The notes below the pieces were generated by a model. It searched no databases. It was not told where the DNA came from and worked only from the letters and a program-made list of their open reading frames with translations. A DNA stretch of 48,497 nt from an uncultured bacterium. GTDB taxonomy: Bacteria; Gemmatimonadota; Gemmatimonadetes; Longimicrobiales; RSA9. A program made the position numbers and the translations under genes. Where the stretch lies: the NCBI GenBank assembly GCA_937889645.1, contig CALBZE010000142.1, positions 1 through 48,497 on the forward strand, written 5' to 3'. This document shows positions 42,417-48,497 of the stretch, one piece after another; position 1 is the first letter of the stretch, and each line of letters begins with the position of its first letter.

Positions 42417-43921
42417 TGCAGAAGTCGTTTCGGCTTCGCACGCTCTTCCTCCTGTGCGGGCTGGCGGCCGCCGTGAGTACGGCGGCCGTCGTGTACGGCG
42501 TGGGCCGGGTCGCGCTCGAGGCCGCCCTGGACGACGGCGCCGGGCCGGACCCCGGAGCGACGGCGGTCGAAGCCCTCGGCGGCGCGGTCTTCGCCGGAGC
42601 CGTCGCCGTCCTGCTCCTGGTCGTGCCGATCAGCCTGTGGTTCGGCGGCTTCGCGCGGCGACCGCTCGCCCGGCTGCGCGCCGCACTGTCCGCCCGTGAG
42701 CCGCTCCCCTGGCCCGGCGGCCCGCTCGCCGAGGCCAACGCTCTCGCCGCACTCCTGGCCCGCTTCCTGGAGGACCACCACCGCGAAGTCGGCCCGCTGC
42801 GTGAAGAACGCGACGAGCTCGCCTTCCTGGTCGACAGCGTGGGCGAGGGGATCCTGCAGGTCGGCGCGGACGGGCGGATCGTGCGGGCCAACCGGGCCGC
42901 CCGCGAGCTGCTGTCCCTGCCCGAACGGATCGAGGATCAGCCGCTCTCGACGCTCGTGCGGCACGGGGACCTGCGCGAGCTGCTGGACGCCGCCCGCCGC
43001 GGCGCCAGGGCCGAGCCGGTCGAGCTGGCCATCGACGATCGCCGCATCCTCGTCGCCGCCCACCACCTCGAGGGGCGGGCCATGCGCGGCGCCGTCGCCG
43101 TGCTGGTCGACGTGACTCCGCTTCGGCGCCTCGAGACCGTCCGCCGCGACTTCGTCGCCAACGCGAGCCACGAGCTGAAGACGCCGCTGACGTCGATCCG
43201 CGGGTACGCCGAGACGCTCCTCTCCGACGCCGCGCTCCCGGACGATCTGCGTCACCGGTTCCTTACCACGATCCATGACAACGCCGCGCGGCTGCACCGC
43301 ATCGTCGAGGACCTGCTGGACCTTTCGCGGCTGGAGTCGGGCGGCTGGCGTCCCGTGCCGCGCCCGGTCGACATCGCCGGGGTCGCCGCGGACGTCTGGG
43401 AGGGTCTCCACCACATCGCCGAGCGGAAGGCGATCGGTTTCGCCATCGACGCCGCGAGCCAGCCCACCGCGCTCGGTGACCCCGTCGGCGTGCGGCAGAT
43501 CCTGGCGAATCTGCTCGACAATGCGATCCGCTACACGCCCGACGGCGGCCGCGTTACCGTGCGCGTGGCGCGGTCCAACCGCCCGGGCAGACGTGCGGGC
43601 GCCGGTCCTTTCGCCTTGGGCCTGCCGCACCCCCCGGCAGATACCGGGGACTGGGTCGTCGTCGAGGTCGTCGACACCGGCATCGGGATCCCGGGCGACG
43701 CGCTCTCTCGCGTCTTCGAGCGCTTCTACCGCGTCGATCCGGCCCGGTCCCGCGAAGCGGGCGGCACCGGTCTCGGCCTCGCGATCGTCAAACACCTCGT
43801 CGGCAGCATGGGCGGCGACGTCGTCGCCGAGAGCGAGCTCGGCAAGGGGAGCACGTTCCGTTTCTGGCTCCCCGCCGCGACGGCACCCGCCGAGAGTCGG
43901 GAATCCGTTGCGGGCCCGTGA
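42413..43921 (+). CDS. phoR: Phosphate sensor histidine kinase PhoR
   Basis: A 502-residue membrane kinase. Two N-terminal helices (L-F-L-L-C-G-L-A-A-A-V near 10 and A-V-L-L-L-V-V-P-I-S-L-W near 60) anchor it; a PAS region follows (about 140-235). The dimerisation domain has phospho-acceptor H253 in A-N-A-S-H-E-L-K-T-P-L-T-S, and the ATPase domain shows N-L-L-D-N-A-I-R-Y-T (N box), V-D-T-G-I-G-I-P (G1) and G-T-G-L-G-L-A-I-V-K (G2). Both histidine kinase and Pho neighbours agree with PhoR. In other bacteria PhoR activity is restrained by PstSCAB/PhoU. Confidence 0.93.
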   Translation: MMQKSFRLRTLFLLCGLAAAVSTAAVVYGVGRVALEAALDDGAGPDPGATAVEALGGAVFAGAVAVLLLVVPISLWFGGFARRPLARLRAALSAREPLPWPGGPLAEANALAALLARFLEDHHREVGPLREERDELAFLVDSVGEGILQVGADGRIVRANRAARELLSLPERIEDQPLSTLVRHGDLRELLDAARRGARAEPVELAIDDRRILVAAHHLEGRAMRGAVAVLVDVTPLRRLETVRRDFVANASHELKTPLTSIRGYAETLLSDAALPDDLRHRFLTTIHDNAARLHRIVEDLLDLSRLESGGWRPVPRPVDIAGVAADVWEGLHHIAERKAIGFAIDAASQPTALGDPVGVRQILANLLDNAIRYTPDGGRVTVRVARSNRPGRRAGAGPFALGLPHPPADTGDWVVVEVVDTGIGIPGDALSRVFERFYRVDPARSREAGGTGLGLAIVKHLVGSMGGDVVAESELGKGSTFRFWLPAATAPAESRESVAGP

Positions 43922-44009
43922 CCGATCGCCGACGGTCGCCTTAGATTTCCGAGGCGTTTCCGACTAGTCTCGGCATTTCCAATCGACCTCACGACCGGAC
44001 GGTGTCACG

Positions 44010-45152
44010 GTGCACTCACGGATCTTCGAGTTCGCGATGGCTCTCCTCCTCACGGCCGCGCTGCCCCGTGCGGGCGCCGCGCAAAGGATCGAGGCCGGCG
44101 ATCTCACGTTGCGTTTCTCGATGCGGGCCCAGACCCAGTTCAACACGACCTCTGTCGACGACGACGAGATCGGGAAGCCGATCGCGTGGTCGACCTTCGA
44201 GACGAGGCGGATGCGCATCGGGATCGAGGCCGAGTTCTGCGACTGGCTTTCGGCGATGATCGAGCCGGATTTCGCGCTGGGCCAGCTCGAGCTCAAGGAC
44301 GCTTGGATCAACTGGGCGCTCGACCCGGCCATCGAGGTCCGCTTCGGCCAGTTCAAGAAGCCTTTCAGCCGCATCGAGCTGATCAGCTCTTCGATGCTGA
44401 TCCCGATCGAGCGCGGCCTTCGCATCCGGGGTCTCGACGACCTCGGCCGTTCGCTGATCGCGCCCGACCTCCAGCCGATCTACGCCAGACTCGACGGCGA
44501 CCCGGTCTTCGGCGACGAGTACAAGCTCCTCGACGATTTGCGCTACCTCGGCCGCGACATCGGCGTGGCCGTCCACGGGCGGCTCGGCGGGCGCGTCGGC
44601 TACGCGGTCGGCGTCTTCAACGGGGAGGGCGCGGATCGGCGCGACGTCGCGGGCGGCAAGTCCTTCGCGGGGCGGCTGACGTACGCGCCCTCCGCGTCCG
44701 CGCCCCTGTCGCTCGGCGCCGGCGTCAGCCGTCGCGAGACCCGGATCGACGCATACGGCGGCCTCGAGCGGGAGGTGGTCGGCACCGCATTCGAGATCGA
44801 TGCCGAGTGGGGCGCGTTCCGTCGCCCCGGCGCGCACATCGTCCTCGAAGTGGCCTATGGCGACAACTTCGTGATCCCGGAAATGCCCTTCGCCGCCGCG
44901 CAGACGTGGCTCTCCTACTTCCAGCCGGTCCGGGGTGGGCGGGTCGAAGCACTCGAGCCGCTCGTGCGCCTGAGCTGGGCCGACCCGGACACCGGCCGCG
45001 ACGGCGACCACGGCTTCCTCCTCACGCCCGGCTTCAACCTCTACTTCGCCGGCCGCAACCGGATCATGGTGAACTGGGACGTGTTCTTCCCGGGACTCGG
45101 CGGCGTCGACACCGAGAACGCGCTACGGGTCCAGGGGCAGGTGGCGTTCTGA
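44010..45152 (+). CDS. Phosphate-selective porin (OprO/OprP family)
   Basis: A 380-residue outer-membrane beta-barrel. Signal peptide M-A-L-L-L-T-A-A-L-P-R-A-G-A-A precedes alternating strands such as L-R-F-S-M-R-A-Q-T-Q-F, A-W-S-T-F-E-T-R-R-M-R-I-G-I-E-A-E-F and V-R-F-G-Q-F-K-K-P-F, typical of porin O/P. The last residue is Phe, the BAM sorting signal. It likely admits phosphate or polyphosphate in low-phosphate conditions. The chosen start is GTG at 44010; ATG at 44037 would cut into the signal peptide. It lies between phoR and pstS and is probably in the Pho regulon. Confidence 0.88.
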   Translation: MHSRIFEFAMALLLTAALPRAGAAQRIEAGDLTLRFSMRAQTQFNTTSVDDDEIGKPIAWSTFETRRMRIGIEAEFCDWLSAMIEPDFALGQLELKDAWINWALDPAIEVRFGQFKKPFSRIELISSSMLIPIERGLRIRGLDDLGRSLIAPDLQPIYARLDGDPVFGDEYKLLDDLRYLGRDIGVAVHGRLGGRVGYAVGVFNGEGADRRDVAGGKSFAGRLTYAPSASAPLSLGAGVSRRETRIDAYGGLEREVVGTAFEIDAEWGAFRRPGAHIVLEVAYGDNFVIPEMPFAAAQTWLSYFQPVRGGRVEALEPLVRLSWADPDTGRDGDHGFLLTPGFNLYFAGRNRIMVNWDVFFPGLGGVDTENALRVQGQVAF

Positions 45153-45216
45153 GCGAGCCGCGATCCGTGCCGGCACGGATCGCAAGACCCACCCGAGCCG
45201 GGCCGCTCCACCTCTA

Positions 45217-45249
45217 CCGTGACCGTTTCGTTACGCCGCCGTGACCGCC
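45217..45249 (+). promoter_or_regulatory. PhoB-box candidate upstream of pstS
   Basis: Three 11-base tandem units: CCGTGAC-CGTT (45217), TCGTTAC-GCCG (45228), CCGTGAC-CGCC (45239). Positions 2 to 4 (C-G-T), 6 and 7 (A-C) agree in all three. The box ends 53 bases before the pstS ATG at 45303. A fourth downstream unit is poor. Confidence 0.65.
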
Positions 45250-45302
45250 CTTTCGTCGTCGGTCGCCAAACTGCAGCCATGGAGAATCCGAGGAGGGGAT
45301 CC

Positions 45303-46307
45303 ATGGCCGATCTGGCGAGGCGAGAACGGCGGGCCCGGGCGGGCGACGGCGCCGCGGCCGTCGTGGTCATTGCAGTCGCGACGATCATCGCCGCGTCGTG
45401 CGGCGACCGCGGCGCGTCCGATGCGGGCGGGCTGACGGGTTCGGTCGAGATCGACGGTTCGAGCACGGTCTACCCGATCACCGAGGCGGTCGCCGAGGAG
45501 TTCATGCTGGCGACGGGGCGCGGCGTGCAGGTCACGGTGGGTGTGTCGGGCACGGGCGGCGGCTTCAAGCGCTTCTGCGCCGGCGAGACCGCGATCAGCA
45601 ACGCATCGCGGCCGATCAAGGCGAGCGAGCGCGAGGCGTGCGAGATGACCGGCGTCCGCTACGTCGAACTCCCGGTCGCATACGACGGGATCGCGGTCGT
45701 CGCCAACCCATCCAACGCCTTCGTCGAATGCCTGACGGTCGAGGAACTGCGGCGGATCTGGCAGCCCGGCAGCACGGTGCGCCGTTGGTCGGATGTCCGG
45801 CCGGGGTGGCCGGCCGAAGAGATCCGCCTGTACGGGCCGGGCACGGACTCGGGCACCTTCGATTACTTCACGGGCGAGATCGTCGGCGAAGAGGGCGCGA
45901 GCCGGCCCGATTACACGGCCAGCGAGAACGACAACGTTCTCGTCCAGGGCGTGAGCGGCGACCCCGGCGCGCTCGGCTACTTCGGATTCGCCTACTACGA
46001 GGAGAGCGCGGACCGGCTCAAGCTACTCGGGGTCGACGGCGGCGACGGCTGCGTGCGGCCGAGCGTCGACGCGATCCGGACCGGCCGCTACGCGCCGCTC
46101 TCCCGCCCGGTCTTCATCTACGTGAACCGGACCGCGCTGGCGCGCCCCGAGGTCGCGGCGTTCGTCCGGTTCTACCTCGAGAACGCCGCCGTCCTCGCCC
46201 GCGAGGTCGGCTACGTGCCGCTGGAGCCGGCGATATATCGGGACGGCCTGGACGCGGTCGAGCAGGCGCTCGCGCGGGCGGCGAGTCGAGGCGCTCGGGC
46301 GGGTTGA
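45303..46307 (+). CDS. pstS: Phosphate ABC transporter substrate-binding lipoprotein PstS
   Basis: A 334-residue periplasmic phosphate-binding lipoprotein (lipobox A-A-S-C, Cys 33). Phosphate-loop motifs: V-E-I-D-G-S-S-T-V-Y-P-I, S-G-T-G-G-G-F-K-R-F-C-A-G-E-T-A-I-S-N-A-S-R, and Y-G-P-G-T-D-S-G-T-F-D-Y-F. The S-G-T-G-G-G-F and C-A-G-E-x-x-I-S-x-A-S-R pattern is the SphX/PstS subgroup found in cyanobacteria and others. Strong AGGAGGGGATCC precedes the ATG; earlier in-frame starts at 45219 and 45279 lie in the control box or lack a site. First gene of pstSCAB. Confidence 0.93.
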   Translation: MADLARRERRARAGDGAAAVVVIAVATIIAASCGDRGASDAGGLTGSVEIDGSSTVYPITEAVAEEFMLATGRGVQVTVGVSGTGGGFKRFCAGETAISNASRPIKASEREACEMTGVRYVELPVAYDGIAVVANPSNAFVECLTVEELRRIWQPGSTVRRWSDVRPGWPAEEIRLYGPGTDSGTFDYFTGEIVGEEGASRPDYTASENDNVLVQGVSGDPGALGYFGFAYYEESADRLKLLGVDGGDGCVRPSVDAIRTGRYAPLSRPVFIYVNRTALARPEVAAFVRFYLENAAVLAREVGYVPLEPAIYRDGLDAVEQALARAASRGARAG

Positions 46308-46331
46308 GGCGCTCGCGAGGGATGGAGATCG

Positions 46332-47300
46332 ATGATCGTCGCGAGTGAGACGCGAGACGCGGCCGACCCGCATGTGGAGCCGAGCCACCACGACGTCGCC
46401 GCGATGCTCCGCGGACGCGGACGGAGCCGACTCGAGGAGCGCGTCGTCGTTGCTGCGCTCTGGTCGTGCACGGCCGTGTCGGTCTTCACGACCGTCGGGA
46501 TCGTTGCCGTCCTCGTCGGCGAGGCGGTCGGCTTCTTCCGCGAGGTCTCGCCGATCGAGTTCTTCACAGGCACGCGCTGGACGCCGCTCTTCCGCCCGCA
46601 GAGCTTCGGCGTGCTGCCGCTCCTGGCCGGCTCCTTCCTCGTTGCGGTCGGCGCCGCGCTGGTCGCGCTCCCCGTCGGACTCGCGAGCGCGATCTACCTG
46701 AGCGAATATGCGCCCGCCCGGGTGAGACGGATCGTCAAACCTGCGCTCGAGATCCTGGCGGGGATCCCGACCGTCGTCTACGGCTACTTCGCGCTCACCT
46801 TCATCACGCCGCTGCTGCGCGAGATCTGGCCGCAGACGAACATCTTCAACGCCGCGAGCGCGAGCATCGTCGTCGGGATCATGATCATCCCGCTGGTCTC
46901 GTCGCTCTCGGAGGACGCGATGAGCGCGGTGCCGCGGTCGCTGCGCGAGGCCGCGTACGCCCTCGGCGCCACGAAGTTCGAGGTCGCGACCCGGACCATC
47001 GTCCCGGCCGCGCTATCCGGGATCATCGCCTCGTTCCTGCTCGCGCTGTCGCGCGCGATCGGCGAGACGATGGCCGTCGCGATCGCCGCGGGCGCGACGC
47101 CGAACCTCACGCTGAACCCGCTCGAGAGCATCCAGACGATGACCGCCTACATCGTCCAGATCAGCCTGGGCGAGGCGCCGTTCGGGTCGGTCGAGTACAG
47201 GACGATCTTCGCCGTCGGACTCACGCTCTTCCTTATCACGCTCGTCATGAACCTCGTGAGCGCGGCGGTGCTGAAGCGGTTCCGGGAGGTGTACGAATGA
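46332..47300 (+). CDS. pstC: Phosphate ABC transporter permease PstC
   Basis: A 322-residue inner-membrane permease with about six helices. The permease (EAA-type) loop appears in L-R-E-A-A-Y-A-L-G-A-T-K-F-E-V-A and the substrate helix region in S-R-A-I-G-E-T-M-A-V-A-I-A-A-G. S-P-I-E-F-F-T-G-T-R-W-T-P-L-F near residue 73 is typical PstC. The stop overlaps the pstA ATG. Confidence 0.94.
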   Translation: MIVASETRDAADPHVEPSHHDVAAMLRGRGRSRLEERVVVAALWSCTAVSVFTTVGIVAVLVGEAVGFFREVSPIEFFTGTRWTPLFRPQSFGVLPLLAGSFLVAVGAALVALPVGLASAIYLSEYAPARVRRIVKPALEILAGIPTVVYGYFALTFITPLLREIWPQTNIFNAASASIVVGIMIIPLVSSLSEDAMSAVPRSLREAAYALGATKFEVATRTIVPAALSGIIASFLLALSRAIGETMAVAIAAGATPNLTLNPLESIQTMTAYIVQISLGEAPFGSVEYRTIFAVGLTLFLITLVMNLVSAAVLKRFREVYE

Positions 47301-48163
47301 GCGGCTTCCGGCCGCGCCTCCGCTATCGGCGCGCCCTCGGGCTCGCGTTCGCCGCTGTGTGTTTCGCTGCCACATTGGTCGGGCTCCTCTCGCTCGGCGT
47401 GCTCCTGGTCGACGTATGGGGCGACGGCGCGGACGCTCTGTCCTGGCGCTTCATCACGTCGTTCCCCTCGCGGCTCGCGTCGCGGGCCGGGATCCTCCCG
47501 GCGCTCGTCGGCTCGCTCTGGGTCCTCGTGCTTACCGCGGTCTTCGCTTTCCCGATCGGCGTCGGGACGGCGATCTGGCTCGAGGTGTACGCGCCGCGCA
47601 ACCGGTTGACGCAGCTCATCCAGGTCAACATCTCGAACCTGGCGGGGGTTCCGTCGATCGTCTACGGGATCCTCGGGCTCGCCGTCTTCGTGCGCGCCAT
47701 GGCGCTGGGGCGGAGCGTGATCGCCGGCGCGCTGACCCTCACGCTCCTTATCCTGCCGGTCATCATCATCGCGGCGCAGGAGGCGATCCGGGCGGTGCCC
47801 AACTCGATCCGCATGGGCGCGCTCGCCCTCGGCGCGACGCGCTGGCAGTCGATCCGCCACCAGGTCCTGCCGATCGCGATGCCGGGGATCCTCACGGGGA
47901 CGATCCTCGCGCTCTCGCGAGCGGTGGGCGAGGCCGCGCCGCTGCTGCTGATCGGCGCCGTCGCGTTCGTGCCGTTCCTCCCCAAGGGCCCGACGGATTC
48001 TTTCACGGTCCTGCCGATCCAGATCTACAACTGGATCTCCCGGCCGCAGACCGAGTTCCACGCCCTGGCCGCCGCCGGGATCATCGTCATGCTCGTCGTA
48101 CTCGTGGTCCTCAACGGCGCGGCGATCCTGCTGCGCAACCGATACGGCAAGAGGTTGCTGTAA
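47297..48163 (+). CDS. pstA: Phosphate ABC transporter permease PstA
   Basis: A 288-residue permease paired with PstC. L-A-G-V-P-S-I-V-Y-G-I-L-G and the coupling loop I-R-M-G-A-L-A-L-G-A-T-R-W-Q-S-I are diagnostic; S-R-A-V-G-E-A-A-P-L-L-L-I-G-A follows. ATG overlaps the pstC stop (ATGA) and the gene ends in TAATG, sharing one base with pstB. It completes the membrane channel for high-affinity phosphate import. Confidence 0.94.
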   Translation: MSGFRPRLRYRRALGLAFAAVCFAATLVGLLSLGVLLVDVWGDGADALSWRFITSFPSRLASRAGILPALVGSLWVLVLTAVFAFPIGVGTAIWLEVYAPRNRLTQLIQVNISNLAGVPSIVYGILGLAVFVRAMALGRSVIAGALTLTLLILPVIIIAAQEAIRAVPNSIRMGALALGATRWQSIRHQVLPIAMPGILTGTILALSRAVGEAAPLLLIGAVAFVPFLPKGPTDSFTVLPIQIYNWISRPQTEFHALAAAGIIVMLVVLVVLNGAAILLRNRYGKRLL

Positions 48164-48497
48164 TGCCCAATGCGATCGATGTGCCGCCGGGTGAGGCGGT
48201 GCTGGAGGCAGAGAACCTGTCCGTTTACTATGGGAACTCGGCCGCGATCAGGAACGTCTCGATCCGGATCCCGGAGCGCCGCGTCGTCGCCTTCATCGGC
48301 CCCTCGGGGTGCGGGAAGAGCACGCTGCTCCGCTGCTTCAACCGGATGAACGACCTGGTCCCTGGCGCGCGGGTCGAGGGCGCGGTGCGCTATCGCGGCG
48401 CGGACCTGTACGCGCCCGGCGTCGACCCCGTCGAGGTCCGGCGCCGCATCGGGATGGTCTTCCAGAAGCCGAACCCGTTCCCGAAGTCGATCTACGA
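48163..48497 (+). CDS. pstB: Phosphate ABC transporter ATPase PstB, cut by window end
   Basis: The first 111 codons of PstB, starting at the ATG that overlaps the pstA stop. Translation by eye gives E-N-L-S-V-Y-Y-G-N, the Walker A motif G-P-S-G-C-G-K-S-T followed by L-L-R-C-F-N-R-M-N-D-L, and the PstB-specific Q-loop F-Q-K-P-N-P-F-P-K-S-I-Y near the cut. The signature, Walker B and H-loop lie outside the window, as may phoU. Confidence 0.95.
   Translation, partial: MPNAIDVPPGEAVLEAENLSVYYGNSAAIRNVSIRIPERRVVAFIGPSGCGKSTLLRCFNRMNDLVPGARVEGAVRYRGADLYAPGVDPVEVRRRIGMVFQKPNPFPKSIY

Noticed and set aside
43916..43937. CCGTGAC at the end of phoR as a box for the porin gene
   Set aside because: Only the first unit fits; the next 11-base units match poorly.
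44004..44021. Two PHO-like units (GTCACGG, CTCACGG) at 11-base spacing before the porin
   Set aside because: Only two units, opposite orientation to the other boxes, and they overlap the GTG start. Porin control may come from phoR read-through.

Overview
The window is about 48.5 kb of very GC-rich, gene-dense bacterial chromosome. There are 48 protein genes (the last one cut by the window end), no rRNA or tRNA genes, no insertion sequence and no CRISPR array. A TonB-dependent receptor, a phosphate-selective porin, a TolC-type channel and several lipobox signal peptides show a Gram-negative (diderm) cell. The mix of families (SIMPL, DUF885, DUF445, PPC/DUF296, lipoproteins starting C-E-D-D-G-T-G-P) would fit Gemmatimonadota, but this is an impression from content and not a phylogenetic result.

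Layout. 59-2742: inorganic pyrophosphatase (minus), endonuclease IV and a secreted zinc metalloprotease lipoprotein. 2767-3013: a consensus promoter, a highly structured RNA of about 175 nt that looks like 6S RNA, and a strong terminator. 3124-5934: a pterin cluster with a PTPS-type enzyme, GTP cyclohydrolase I, a short-chain reductase, QueD and a zinc-ribbon protein. 6018-11959: TPR protein, OsmC, acyl-CoA ligase, CutA, second TPR protein, macro-domain protein and a transglutaminase-fold protein. 12059-16090: two-gene ABC exporter, inositol-phosphatase-family enzyme, a 55-residue membrane protein and a hotdog thioesterase. 16068-24859: DUF445 protein and lipoprotein (minus), a dicarboxylate/glutamate symporter (plus), then on the minus strand a divergent Lon, an amidohydrolase, a DUF1499-like protein and a SIMPL protein. 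25072-30830: PPC protein, sugar nucleotidyltransferase, M20 peptidase (minus), an HMGL-fold synthase and a DUF885 hydrolase. 31006-36960 (minus): ECF sigma factor, membrane anti-sigma candidate, CpxP-like protein, TolC, MacA-like adaptor, MacB-like permease and DoxX, apparently one operon. 37312-48497 (plus): TonB receptor, beta-helix lipoprotein, PhoB, PhoR, OprO/P-type porin and PstS-C-A-B.

The last block reads as one phosphate-starvation region. I found 11-bp tandem repeats of the form N-C-G-T-K-A-Y upstream of three of its transcription units (37184-37238, 41556-41599, 45217-45249). That is the geometry of a PhoB binding site, and it places the TonB receptor and its lipoprotein partner in the same regulon as the porin and Pst transporter.

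Other points of interest are the candidate 6S RNA, a possible tetrahydrobiopterin-type gene set next to a separate QueD, a Lon protease whose peptidase site is intact but whose AAA+ residues have eroded, and an ECF-controlled MacA/TolC efflux operon that lacks its ATPase and carries a glycine-rich insert in the adaptor.
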